Of a stretch of 31,560 bases of DNA, positions 1-7,661 are shown in pieces. The stretch's first letter is position 1. Each line of letters starts with the position of its first letter. A model generated the notes under the pieces. The model saw nothing but the letters and a program-made list of their open reading frames with translations. It ran no database searches and was not told the origin of the DNA. This DNA comes from an uncultured bacterium (lineage in GTDB: Bacteria > Actinomycetota > Actinomycetes > S36-B12), in assembly GCA_903908025.1 (NCBI GenBank), contig CAIVQM010000287.1:1-31560 (forward strand). Direction: 5' to 3'. The position numbers and the translations under genes are program-made.

Positions 1-141
1 CAGTTGACGCCGCTGAAAGCCGGGACCTGGACGACCTGGGCGCACGTTCGCGCCATCTTCGACAGCCCGAACGACCTGACGTGGGAGGCCGAGCGCCGCA
101 CGTCCACGCCGGACGACCTGGTGAACCCGTGGGAGCGCTAG
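1..141 (+). CDS. Phd/YefM-type antitoxin, C-terminal part (cut by window start)
   Basis: The reading frame is open from the first base and ends at a TAG directly before the ATG of the toxin gene, so the two genes abut with no gap. The 46 visible residues begin QLTPLKAGTW and end LVNPWER. This fits the tail of a prevent-host-death family antitoxin, in which the DNA-binding N-terminus ends in a 'pVAxLxPL' strand and a short acidic tail binds the toxin. The N-terminal domain is outside the window, so the family call rests on this short tail and on the VapC partner. By family knowledge it would neutralise the toxin and autorepress the operon. A VapB of another fold is possible. Confidence 0.6.
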   Translation, partial: QLTPLKAGTWTTWAHVRAIFDSPNDLTWEAERRTSTPDDLVNPWER

Positions 142-522
142 ATGCGCACGGTGCTGGACACGAGCGTCCTCCTGCTGGGTGAGCCGCCACAGATCGATGG
201 GGATCTGGCGATCAGCGCCATCACCCTTGCCGAGCTCCACTTCGGCGTGCTGGTGACAGATGACGCGGCCAAGCGGGCGCAGCGTCTCGGGCGACTCGCT
301 GCGATCGTGCGGGCATTCGAGCCGCTTCCCGTCGATAGCGCTGTCGCCGCCAGTTACGGGGAACTGGCCGCCGCGACGAGACGGTCTGGCCGGAAGGCGC
401 AGCCCCGCGCCCTTGACCTCATGGTCGCGGCCACCGCCCACGCGCATGGCGCCCGGCTGGCCACTGCCAATCCGGCCGACGTCCGCCACCTGGATGGCCT
501 GATCGAGATCGTCGCGATCTAG
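142..522 (+). CDS. vapC: VapC-family PIN-domain ribonuclease toxin
   Basis: A 126-residue protein, the usual length for a VapC toxin. It has the PIN-domain acidic residues in order: D6 in the opening VLDTSVLL strand, E31 in TLAELHFG, D92 in RALDLMVAATA, and a final N110/D113 in ATANPADV where many relatives have TRNxxDF. These residues coordinate the Mg2+ or Mn2+ used for RNA cleavage. The ATG immediately follows the stop of the antitoxin gene, so the pair is a type II toxin-antitoxin operon with translational coupling. The target RNA cannot be read from sequence; VapC enzymes typically cut tRNA or rRNA. Confidence 0.88.
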   Translation: MRTVLDTSVLLLGEPPQIDGDLAISAITLAELHFGVLVTDDAAKRAQRLGRLAAIVRAFEPLPVDSAVAASYGELAAATRRSGRKAQPRALDLMVAATAHAHGARLATANPADVRHLDGLIEIVAI

Positions 523-589
523 ACAGACGGCACGCCTGCGGCAGACTCCTCGTGATCTCGTCCCCGCCCTCGGCGAGCGTTACCCCCGA

Positions 590-1975
590 ATGCGTGCCAT
601 GCTCAATCATTCCTCGGGGGGGCACGTGCAGGCATCACCTGATTGGGTGGATCCGTCGATCGCGCCTGCCGCCCAGCCGACCATCCGCCAGACCCTCGAA
701 GCGTTGCTCGACCCGCACGTGCTGCTCGATCCCGTGCGCGACGACGATGGTCGCACCATGGACTTCGTCCATGCGGAGGCCAACGAGGCGGCCTGCCAGT
801 ACAACGGCTGCTCACGCGACGAGTTGATCGGGAAGCGCTTGCTGGCGATGAACCTCATGTCGGAATCCCGCGGTGCCCGCATGGTGGAGGCACTGGCGCA
901 GGTGCTGGCCGACAGTGAGCCTCTGACTCGGCAGGATGTGCCGGGCAGCCTGGACTGGACTGGCGATGACACCGTCCGGTACCTGGAGTTCCACGCGGCC
1001 AGACTTGAGAGTTCCCTGCTCTTCAGCTGGCGGGATGTCTCGCTGGCTCACCACATGCGCGAGAGCCTTGCTGAGTCCGAGAGGCATTACCGACTTCTAG
1101 CGGAGAACGTGAGCGACGTCGTCGTCAAGGTGGGTTTGGAGGGCACCTATACCTGGGCGTCCCCGTCGATTACCGACATGCTCGGGTGGGCGCCGGAGGA
1201 GTGGATCGGTCGAGCCACAAGCGATATGACACATCCGGATGACCTGGAGAAGTTCGCTGCGGAGCGCTCATCCTTGGTGGCGGGTGATCTTCGCGTTGAC
1301 CACGGGGCATGGATAGGTCGCTACCGAGCGCCGGCGAAGGACGGCACCTGGCACTGGATCGAGACGCACACGCGCCTTGCGCACGACGACGAGGACAGGC
1401 CCGATGGTGCGGTCGTGTCCTTCCGCGTGATCGACCGCGACGTGGAGCGGGAAGGCCAGTTGGAGCGGCGAGCCAACTTTGACGATCTCACCGGCGCCCT
1501 GAAGCGCGACGGAGCTATGGCGCGGCTGGGTCACCTCAGCGCAGAGCCGAGCGATCCGGGCAGCCACGTTGCCGTGCTGTTTGCTGATGTCGATGGATTC
1601 AAGGACATCAATGACCTATGGGGTCATGCGGCGGGAGATGAGATTCTGCGGGCCCTCACCGCGCGACTCAGGGGGATCGTTCGCAGCAGTGACAGCGTGG
1701 CCCGAATCGGTGGAGACGAGTTTCTGATCATTCTCGAGGGAATTCACGACGTGGCCGAAGCAGCGTCGATGGCTGAGCGAATGCGGATCGTGGCGAGTGA
1801 GCCGGTATCCATCCCCGGCGGAAGCGCCCGCGTGACGCTCAGTATCGGGGTCACCCTGGTCGCGCCGGGTGAGACTGTCGACAGCGTGGTGGACCGTTCG
1901 GATACTGGGATGTATGCAGCAAAGCGAGGTGGTCGCAACCAGGTGGTTGTGATGCCGTCGGGCGACGTAGCGTGA
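590..1975 (+). CDS. PAS-PAS-GGDEF diguanylate cyclase
   Basis: A 461-residue protein without membrane segments. A PAS-like region spans about residues 25-155. A clear PAS domain with a PAC tail spans about 165-290 (RHYRLLAENVSDVV, then WASPSITDMLGW). A GGDEF domain spans about 295-455. The GGDEF signature is intact at 374-378, an RxxD inhibitory site (RSSD) lies at 365-368, and the substrate-contact strand DVDGFKDIND with GHAAGD is present. It should therefore make cyclic-di-GMP from two GTP under product inhibition, with the PAS domains sensing an unknown ligand. The start is uncertain: ATG 590, ATG 599 and GTG 626 are in frame and none has a strong ribosome binding site. The second PAS and the GGDEF domain are close in wording to the protein at 12717-14450, suggesting a paralogue. 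It converges with the serine hydrolase gene 10 bases downstream. Confidence 0.9.
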   Translation: MRAMLNHSSGGHVQASPDWVDPSIAPAAQPTIRQTLEALLDPHVLLDPVRDDDGRTMDFVHAEANEAACQYNGCSRDELIGKRLLAMNLMSESRGARMVEALAQVLADSEPLTRQDVPGSLDWTGDDTVRYLEFHAARLESSLLFSWRDVSLAHHMRESLAESERHYRLLAENVSDVVVKVGLEGTYTWASPSITDMLGWAPEEWIGRATSDMTHPDDLEKFAAERSSLVAGDLRVDHGAWIGRYRAPAKDGTWHWIETHTRLAHDDEDRPDGAVVSFRVIDRDVEREGQLERRANFDDLTGALKRDGAMARLGHLSAEPSDPGSHVAVLFADVDGFKDINDLWGHAAGDEILRALTARLRGIVRSSDSVARIGGDEFLIILEGIHDVAEAASMAERMRIVASEPVSIPGGSARVTLSIGVTLVAPGETVDSVVDRSDTGMYAAKRGGRNQVVVMPSGDVA

Positions 1976-1984
1976 TGTGCGGGT

Positions 1985-3187
1985 TCAGCTGACGGAGTCC
2001 TTCGCCTTCGCATACTGCGGCCACGCAACCGGACCGAGGTACGAGCCCAGATCGACGGGTCCCTCGGTGGAGTTGACTGCGTAGGCCACGACGGCTCCGG
2101 TCTTGGGGTTGCATGCGACATTCGCCTGGTAGCCGATGGCCTGGCCGCCGTGAGACAGCCAGTCACCCTGGCGGATGATGCCGAGCCCGTAGTCGCCAGG
2201 AGCGATCTTCGTGGTCTTCAGCCGCGCGGCCGCGACCTTCGCGGGCAGGAAGCCCGTACCGAGGCAGCTGCCTCCCCACTTCGCAAGGTCACCGATGGTG
2301 GAGTACGCGCCGCCGCCTTCCTTGCCCCACTCCATCGTCCAGTCGGTGACGTCGGTGGTGGACGACAGACTCGGATTCACGCTGGCCGCCTGCGATCCGT
2401 AGAACTCGCCGATGTATCCGTGCGCGCGAGGGGACGGGAGAACGACGTTGCCTGTCATGAGCTTCGAGCTCTTCATGCCCGCCTGACGGAGGACGGCATT
2501 GACGAGCTGCTCGGGGCTCTTGCCGGTGAGCGTCTGCATGACCTTGCCCATGAGCAGGTAGTTGGTCGTCGAGTAGCCGCCGGGGGCCGGGATGGCCGTG
2601 CCCTCGGCGATACCGAGGGCGATTAGCTGGTCACGCGTGAAGCGCTGCTGGGGATTGACGAACATCTTGCCGACGGCAGCATCGGCGTAGTCCGGGATGC
2701 GGCTGGTCATGCCAAGAAGTTGTGCAACGGTCTTCTTCGCTGCAACGGGGTACTGCTTCGCGAGCGCAGGGTCGAGCTTCTGCACTGTGTCGGTCAGTTT
2801 CAACCGACCGGCCGCAACCTGCTCCAGCACGGCGGTCGCGAAGACGGTCTTGGTGATCGATCCGATCAGGAAGTGGTCGGCGACCTTCGCGGGTGTCCCG
2901 TCGAGCGAGGCCTGGCCGTAGGCCTGCTCGTAATAGCCGCGCTTCGGGTCCCAGACTGCGATCCACAGCCCGGGGGCGCCGTCGAGGGAGTTCGCAATGA
3001 ACTGCCTTCCCGCAGCATCGATCGCTGTGCGGTCGGCGGCGGACATCTGCTTGCTCGTGTCGATCGGGATTGCGCGAGTCTGCGCTGTGGTCGTCGGCCC
3101 CGGCTGGGCGTGTGACGCGGCCGGGACGAGCGGAATGGTCAGGGCGATGGCAAGGACCGTGGCGGTCAGTGCGAAGGGTCGGCGCAT
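1985..3187 (-). CDS. Secreted serine hydrolase, beta-lactamase/D-Ala-D-Ala carboxypeptidase family
   Basis: A 400-residue protein with a Sec signal peptide: basic MRRPF, a hydrophobic stretch to about residue 22, and a probable cleavage after SHA near residue 27. It has the penicillin-recognising enzyme motifs in order. SITK at 110-113 carries the nucleophile S110 and K113. A YSTTNY segment at 205-210 sits where the family has YxN. HGG at 346-348 replaces the KTG box, as in class C and carboxypeptidase R61-like members. The protein would act outside the membrane as a peptidase, esterase or carboxypeptidase; the substrate cannot be told. A TAGGAT -10 element ends 6 bases before the ATG, suggesting a leaderless transcript. 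No lipobox or membrane anchor is visible. Confidence 0.87.
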   Translation of the reverse strand: MRRPFALTATVLAIALTIPLVPAASHAQPGPTTTAQTRAIPIDTSKQMSAADRTAIDAAGRQFIANSLDGAPGLWIAVWDPKRGYYEQAYGQASLDGTPAKVADHFLIGSITKTVFATAVLEQVAAGRLKLTDTVQKLDPALAKQYPVAAKKTVAQLLGMTSRIPDYADAAVGKMFVNPQQRFTRDQLIALGIAEGTAIPAPGGYSTTNYLLMGKVMQTLTGKSPEQLVNAVLRQAGMKSSKLMTGNVVLPSPRAHGYIGEFYGSQAASVNPSLSSTTDVTDWTMEWGKEGGGAYSTIGDLAKWGGSCLGTGFLPAKVAAARLKTTKIAPGDYGLGIIRQGDWLSHGGQAIGYQANVACNPKTGAVVAYAVNSTEGPVDLGSYLGPVAWPQYAKAKDSVS

Positions 3188-3193
3188 GGCGGA

Positions 3194-3199
3194 ATCCTA
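3194..3199 (-). promoter_or_regulatory. -10 element of a probable leaderless promoter for the serine hydrolase
   Basis: On the minus strand TAGGAT (TANNNT consensus) is followed by 6 bases and then the ATG at 3187, the geometry of leaderless transcripts. No convincing -35 hexamer is seen 17-18 bases upstream. Confidence 0.45.
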
Positions 3200-3221
3200 C
3201 GCAACCCACCACTGTGGATAG

Positions 3222-3833
3222 TTACCGGACCGCTGCCCGCCGTCGCGACTTCGGCACGATAGTTCCGCCGAAGCTGCCCGATGGCACCCGCGTGAGGATG
3301 CCGCGGCGACGGGCCTTCTCAACCCAGCTGACGACCGTGCGTTGCGAGACATGGCGCTCGACGGCGATGGCCTTGGCGTATCCCCGGCCGATGGCGAGGT
3401 ACTCGTGGGCGATCTCCTCGAGGAAAGGATCGCTCAACTGCTCGTTCGACCGGTGACCCAACTGGGCGGCTTCCGGGAAGCCGGTGAGGGGCAGGTCGTA
3501 GTCGAAGGGATCGATTCCGCGCGCGAGGAGTCCCGGTACTCCGATGGTGACGATCTCCAGTGGTGAGGCCCAGCGGAACTCCCGCTGCATGCGATGGGGG
3601 TCGAGCCCGCCGGGAACGCGGATGTCCATCCGGACGATTGCGGGCGCGCCGTCGACCAGGTCGATCGTCGCCTCGATCAGCCAGGCACGCGCACCCGTCG
3701 TCGGGTCGACGTACATATGGTCGACGATGACGGGCAGTGGAAAGGTCTGCTCGGGGGAGATCCGCCATTGCCGCTTGCGGCCGGGTGCCGGACGGATCCG
3801 GGACGACATGCCGAGGCGTTCGCCGCTCGTCAT
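3222..3833 (-). CDS. Putative helix-turn-helix protein of unknown function
   Basis: I chose the ATG at 3833 (MTSGERLGMSS, 203 residues) because GAGGGGA lies about 9 bases upstream; a TTG at 3866 and an ATG at 3851 would extend it by 11 or 6 residues. The N-terminal two thirds form a beta-rich region with no motif I recognise (PVIVDHMYVDPTTGARAWLIEA). The C-terminal part reads as a helix-turn-helix: the recognition segment VERHVSQRTVVSWVEKARRRG at about residues 158-178 resembles domains that select start points by sequence. The tail is basic (PKSRRRAAVR). A DNA-binding or regulatory role is plausible, but no target is evident. It lies 64 bases downstream of the large secreted protein in the same direction. 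Confidence 0.7.
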   Translation of the reverse strand: MTSGERLGMSSRIRPAPGRKRQWRISPEQTFPLPVIVDHMYVDPTTGARAWLIEATIDLVDGAPAIVRMDIRVPGGLDPHRMQREFRWASPLEIVTIGVPGLLARGIDPFDYDLPLTGFPEAAQLGHRSNEQLSDPFLEEIAHEYLAIGRGYAKAIAVERHVSQRTVVSWVEKARRRGILTRVPSGSFGGTIVPKSRRRAAVR

Positions 3834-3897
3834 GTTGCTACGTCCCCTCATCCGCGCGTGCTTCAACCTTACACAGCAAACTGGTCGTCAAGCTGGA

Positions 3898-6582
3898 CTA
3901 ACGAACGTGCCAGGCGCGGCTCCAGACGTGCGACGAGTAGGCCTCCCGGTTCGCCGCACCAATGGGCACGGCCGCGATGTGGACTCGCACCACCTGATGG
4001 GCCTTCGTGACCCGGACCACGAGTCGACCGGTGCGCTTGTTGAACGTGTGCGTGCACGCCGCGCACTTGACATTCGCCGACAGGCGCGAGAATGCCGGGT
4101 GCTTCACGGAGGTCACGAGCGTGAAGGTCCCGACCGTGAGGTGTCGTGCTGCGCTGCGCGCCTTCATCTTCATGGGGACAGCCGGCTTGGTCACCGTGAC
4201 GTTGGCCCACGTGCTCGCGATCACGTTCCCCTTCGTGTCCACCGCACGGACAGTGGGTCGGAACACACTCCCGGCAGCGACCACCGGCTTCCCGTAGATC
4301 GCGCCCGACACCTTGTCGAAGACCAGGCCCTTGGGCAGCCGGCCCGTAATGGTGTAACGCGTGTTACCGGGGAGGCCAGAGCGTGTCGGGTCGATGATGG
4401 TCGCCGAGTTGCGGTCGAGCTGCGCGTAGTCCGGGTAGCGCAGCCACGGTGTCAAGCCCTGATTGACGACGATGATGAACGAGGTGTCCACCCAGCCGTA
4501 ATCGTCGGTCATGCGCACGCGCAGAGGAACCGGACGTCCGACGAGTTCCATCGGCGTCCCGCTGATCTCGCCAGTCTCGGTATTGAACTTCAGCCCCTGC
4601 GGAAGGGATCCGCAGACGATCCGGAATGTTGTCGTCCCGTGAGTGTGGACCTCGAGCGGCGCGATGACCACCTCCTGCCCGATGGAGCCGATGAGGCGAT
4701 TCGGGTAGTTGGCCGAGTGATGTGGATCATCCACCGCGATATTGAAGGAGCTGTCCTTGGTAGTGCCGTCCGCGAATGCTGCACGGACAGTCACCGGCCC
4801 CCATCCGCCGTTTGACTGCAGAGGAGTGCCAGACACGACGCCCACGTCACTGTCCAGCCAGATGCCCTGCGGCAGCGACCCGCCGACGATCGAGAAGTTC
4901 GTCGCGGGACGCAGCCCAGTGAGGTTGGGGGCCATCGTCAGGGTCGATCCGACCGAGCCGGCGAGATCGGGGTAGATCTCACCATCGGGAGCCAGGCACG
5001 GCGCCGGAGCCGAACCCGCGCCAGCCGAACCCGAGCTCGCCCCGCCATCACCGGTGGAACCACCGACCGGTCCTGTGCCGGGAATACCGCCGGTGCTGGC
5101 TCCGGCTCCGGGGCGCGTGGCGGCAGTTGTGGAAGTTGAGGCCGAGGCTCCGGGCAGCGGGGTGACCGTCACAGTGAAGGTCGCCGCCTCCGCGGGATTC
5201 GCGGACGTGACGGTCACGGTGTGGACGGTCGTCTTGGCGACTGCTGGCGCGGTGCCGCGCACCGTGCCGCCGGCATCCACCGTCAGCGGCAGGGCGGGCG
5301 CGGACGAGACGGTGAACATCTGGCCCTGGGGTCGGAAGGTGGGCGGAACCGAGAACGCGGTGCCGGTCGCAACGGTCGTGCCCTGGTACTGAAGTGCAGC
5401 TCCCGCGGCCGGCATGGTCGTCGTCGCGCGCGGGCTTACGCTGAACGGGTTTCCCACCACACCGATCTGGGACAGGACGGTGACGTCCTTGCCGGCAGGC
5501 AGGCCGGGAATGACGAAGGTCATCGTGGTGCCGGGGCCGGGTGGGGCGGTGGCCCGGATCGTGGGTCCGGGCTGCCCGTCGATGAGGGTCCAGTATCTGA
5601 CCGTCTCGACGACGCTGAGATCAGGCGTGAACGTGAAGGTGCCCTGCACGCTGTGCGCATCGAGGGGGGTGAGCGTCAGGGTCGCCGTGATGGGGGCGCA
5701 GGCGGCGCTCACCCGAACGGGGGCCGAATTGCCCACCGTGCTGCTCACCGCAACGAAGTCGCCCGTGAAGCCACAGTCAACCCAGATGCTCGTCTCATTG
5801 CTGAGGATGGACCGAGAGCCGAGGAAGTTGGCCGACTTCCAGCCGATCATCGGCGGCTCACTCCAGCTGATGCTCAACTGCTGTTGACGCACGCCCTGAT
5901 TGATCTGGAAGACCCCTGGTGTGACTACCGGCGGCACGGGGGTCGCAGGCGTGTACGTGACCTCTGGGCATGCGAAAGGGGTCTGCACTGTCCCTGGGAC
6001 TTGTGGCTTGACGGTGATCGTGATCAAGCCCGCCCCCACTGACGCGAGCGAGACGGTCGCGGTGCGCTGATCTCCGGGCACGGACTGCGTCGCGGTCGAG
6101 GCTTTGGCGACGCCGACGTCGAAGGACCCGAACCCTGAGCCAGCGGTGGACCAACGAACAGTGGCCTGATCGCCAACGACCGAGACCGAGCAGGAGGTGA
6201 TCGCGATGGGGAGCACGTCGATGTACACGTCACTGGCATCGATGTTCGGACCGAAGCAGTAGACGTGATACTTGCCGACCTTGTCTGCGGAGAAGCTGAT
6301 GGATCCGGAGGTGGCCGAGACAGCCGGGTAGCCGAAGCTGATCACGGTGCCGACCGCCGTTCCGGTTGGATCCATCACTTCCATGTTGGCGAACCAGTAA
6401 GTGGGATCAGCAACTCCAGCCACACCCCAGGTCACCGCCACCTGATCGTTCTGCATCACCGTGCTTGGGGCGCCGCACGTCATGACGGCGTTGGATCCAG
6501 CCGCAGTCGCTTGAGGGGCACTCGCGAGGAGCCCGCCCAGGATCAGGGCCGTGCCGGCGATGGCGGCGATCAGTCTCTTCAC
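3898..6582 (-). CDS. Large secreted protein with putative Ig-like (He_PIG-type) repeats
   Basis: An 894-residue protein starting at GTG with GGAG 5 bases upstream. A signal peptide is clear: MKRL, hydrophobic core, cleavage near ATAA at about residue 27. The N-terminal half is made of beta-sandwich-like segments rich in Thr, Val and Ser. A Ser/Thr/Gly/Ala/Pro linker spans about residues 475-535. After it come repeats of the form 'G-LPxGLxxdxxtGxIxGxP': LPQGIWLDSD near 570, LPQGLKFNTE near 660 and LPKGLVFDKV near 750. A looser copy (PLTVDAGGTVRGTAP) lies near 430. This is the putative Ig domain wording found in bacterial surface and adhesion proteins. No sortase LPxTG, transmembrane tail or lipobox is present; the end has a CxxC pair (VKCAAC) and a basic stretch. 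It is probably exported and possibly adhesive; no enzymatic motif is seen. Confidence 0.8.
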   Translation of the reverse strand: MKRLIAAIAGTALILGGLLASAPQATAAGSNAVMTCGAPSTVMQNDQVAVTWGVAGVADPTYWFANMEVMDPTGTAVGTVISFGYPAVSATSGSISFSADKVGKYHVYCFGPNIDASDVYIDVLPIAITSCSVSVVGDQATVRWSTAGSGFGSFDVGVAKASTATQSVPGDQRTATVSLASVGAGLITITVKPQVPGTVQTPFACPEVTYTPATPVPPVVTPGVFQINQGVRQQQLSISWSEPPMIGWKSANFLGSRSILSNETSIWVDCGFTGDFVAVSSTVGNSAPVRVSAACAPITATLTLTPLDAHSVQGTFTFTPDLSVVETVRYWTLIDGQPGPTIRATAPPGPGTTMTFVIPGLPAGKDVTVLSQIGVVGNPFSVSPRATTTMPAAGAALQYQGTTVATGTAFSVPPTFRPQGQMFTVSSAPALPLTVDAGGTVRGTAPAVAKTTVHTVTVTSANPAEAATFTVTVTPLPGASASTSTTAATRPGAGASTGGIPGTGPVGGSTGDGGASSGSAGAGSAPAPCLAPDGEIYPDLAGSVGSTLTMAPNLTGLRPATNFSIVGGSLPQGIWLDSDVGVVSGTPLQSNGGWGPVTVRAAFADGTTKDSSFNIAVDDPHHSANYPNRLIGSIGQEVVIAPLEVHTHGTTTFRIVCGSLPQGLKFNTETGEISGTPMELVGRPVPLRVRMTDDYGWVDTSFIIVVNQGLTPWLRYPDYAQLDRNSATIIDPTRSGLPGNTRYTITGRLPKGLVFDKVSGAIYGKPVVAAGSVFRPTVRAVDTKGNVIASTWANVTVTKPAVPMKMKARSAARHLTVGTFTLVTSVKHPAFSRLSANVKCAACTHTFNKRTGRLVVRVTKAHQVVRVHIAAVPIGAANREAYSSHVWSRAWHVR

Positions 6583-6600
6583 GATGGCTCCTTAGCGTGG

Positions 6601-6640
6601 ACGTAGGACAAAGCCTACGTGGTGTAAGGACGGGAGTGAA
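6601..6640 (-). promoter_or_regulatory. Promoter with overlapping 20-base inverted repeat upstream of the secreted Ig-like protein
   Basis: Reading the minus strand, TTCACT (6635-6640) is 17 bases from TAGGCT (6612-6617). A perfect inverted repeat, ACGTAGG then 6 bases then CCTACGT, covers 6601-6620, so it overlaps the -10 box and the likely start of transcription, 18 bases before the GTG. The position fits a repressor operator; a 5' mRNA hairpin is the alternative. No regulator gene for it can be named. Confidence 0.5.
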
Positions 6641-6670
6641 TCCCCCGGGTCCCGTGGATTGGGCGGCACC

Positions 6671-6676
6671 TAGCAT
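6671..6676 (+). promoter_or_regulatory. -10 element of a probable leaderless promoter for the VOC protein
   Basis: TAGCAT is followed by 6 bases and the ATG at 6683. No ribosome binding site precedes the ATG, which supports a leaderless mRNA. No clear -35 hexamer is visible. Confidence 0.45.
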
Positions 6677-6682
6677 GACCGT

Positions 6683-7036
6683 ATGAGCCTTGTGTGGGAG
6701 CAGGTTGTCGTTGACGCTGTCGATCCACGCACCCTGGCGCAGTGGTGGGCAAATGCACTCGGCTGGGTCGTGGCGACCGATACGGATGACGAGGCAGAGA
6801 TCCGGCCCGCGGCCGACGTTGTCCCCGGGCTGCTGTTCGTGCCCGTGCGTGCTGCGAGAGCGGGAAAGAACCGACTGCACCTCGACTTCCGTCCGATTGA
6901 CCAGCAAGCCGAGGTCGCGCGACTGCTTGGCCTTGGTGCGACGTTGGCCGACATCGGTCAGGGCGATACGCCGTGGGTGGTGCTCGCCGATCCGGAGGGC
7001 AACGAGTTCTGCGTGCTCGCAGGGTCTGCGCACTAG
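6683..7036 (+). CDS. VOC-superfamily (glyoxalase-like) protein
   Basis: A 117-residue single-module protein. It opens with the beta-alpha unit VWEQVVVDAVDPRTLAQWWANALGW, typical of glyoxalase-like members of the vicinal oxygen chelate superfamily. It has the dimer-strand segment KNRLHLDFRPID at about residues 73-84 and ends with the family signature VLADPEGNEFCVL. Catalytic metal ligands are not all evident, and many such short proteins bind ligands or antibiotics rather than catalyse a reaction. The substrate is unknown. It stands alone between two genes on the opposite strand and has its own leaderless-type promoter, with no operon partner to suggest a pathway. Confidence 0.82.
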   Translation: MSLVWEQVVVDAVDPRTLAQWWANALGWVVATDTDDEAEIRPAADVVPGLLFVPVRAARAGKNRLHLDFRPIDQQAEVARLLGLGATLADIGQGDTPWVVLADPEGNEFCVLAGSAH

Positions 7037-7049
7037 TGAGGGTGGCCCG

Positions 7050-7508
7050 CTACGCCTCGACGAGAGCCAGGACAGACGTCACGACCTGATCGATCGAGTT
7101 CGTCGTGTCGACCTCGTGGTCGGCGATCGCCCGCAATCGCGGCTCGATCTCGTCGAGGTCGGCGAGGATGCGCGCCAGCTCGGCCGGATCCTTGCCGAAG
7201 TCGTTTCCTGTTCGCTCGGCGATGCGCTGCACGATCACGTCGCGTGGTGCGCTGAGCAGCACGACGATGTCGAAGCGGGGGAGGAACGCGACCATGTTCT
7301 CCTCGCAGCCAGCGAAGAAGAGGACGTCAGCGCCATCGGTATCGAGCAGGTGCGTGATGGCTATCTCGTCCCAGCGCAGCGTGCCGTCGGGCTGCGGCAG
7401 GGTCCAGCCGTCGTCGGCGTCGATGGCCGGGTAGCCACGGGTCACGAGGTCCCGGGTGATCGTCGACTTGCCGGTGCCGGACATCCCGGTGAGGAGGACG
7501 CGAATCAC
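7050..7508 (-). CDS. P-loop (adenylate/shikimate kinase-like) NTP-binding protein
   Basis: A 152-residue protein beginning VIRVLLTGMSGTGKST, where GMSGTGKST is a Walker A loop directly after the first strand. A second strand with the acidic pair IDADDGW follows at about residue 30. The layout (P-loop at the extreme N-terminus, short length, LSAPRDVIVQRIAERTGN as the lid-adjacent arginine region) is that of small AAA-type or adenylate-kinase-like ATPases common in actinobacteria. The phosphoryl acceptor is unknown. I chose GTG 7508 because a TATCGT -10 element ends 7 bases before it and the Walker strand starts at once. GTG 7517 would add three residues, and the frame stays open much further upstream without conserved content. 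Confidence 0.78.
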   Translation of the reverse strand: MIRVLLTGMSGTGKSTITRDLVTRGYPAIDADDGWTLPQPDGTLRWDEIAITHLLDTDGADVLFFAGCEENMVAFLPRFDIVVLLSAPRDVIVQRIAERTGNDFGKDPAELARILADLDEIEPRLRAIADHEVDTTNSIDQVVTSVLALVEA

Positions 7509-7661
7509 GCTCCGCACGATAACTGCCCGCTCGCGTGATGGAGGTGGGGTAGCGAGACATCTCCGGCTTATGCCACATGGCCGGGCAAAGGGCTTGCTGG
7601 CACCGGAATAGGGGACGCCGCCCAGCGGATAGGAGTCGCGGGCGCTGCTAGCGTCCGACGG
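7509..7661. promoter_or_regulatory. Divergent promoter region between the P-loop protein and the MASE1-EAL protein
   Basis: This 153-base spacer carries a -10 element for each side in leaderless geometry. TATCGT on the minus strand (7516-7521) ends 7 bases before GTG 7508. TAGCGT on the plus strand (7649-7654) ends 7 bases before GTG 7662. The middle also contains GGGCAAAGG at 7583-7591 and GGGGACGCC at 7611-7619, discussed as a finding. No convincing -35 boxes are seen. Confidence 0.45.

Noticed and set aside
1..522. Mobile element or defence island marked by the toxin-antitoxin pair
   Set aside because: No integrase, transposase, repeats or other defence genes follow; the next genes are ordinary chromosomal types.
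3213..3221. TGTGGATAG, one mismatch from a DnaA box
   Set aside because: It is a single near-match with no neighbouring boxes, no AT-rich unwinding region and no dnaA or dnaN gene, so it gives no support for an origin.
7583..7620. Confirmed c-di-GMP (GEMM) riboswitch
   Set aside because: Only short strings resemble the consensus. The tetraloop and receptor stems are not evident, and the element lies upstream of the probable transcription start, so it is not annotated as a riboswitch.
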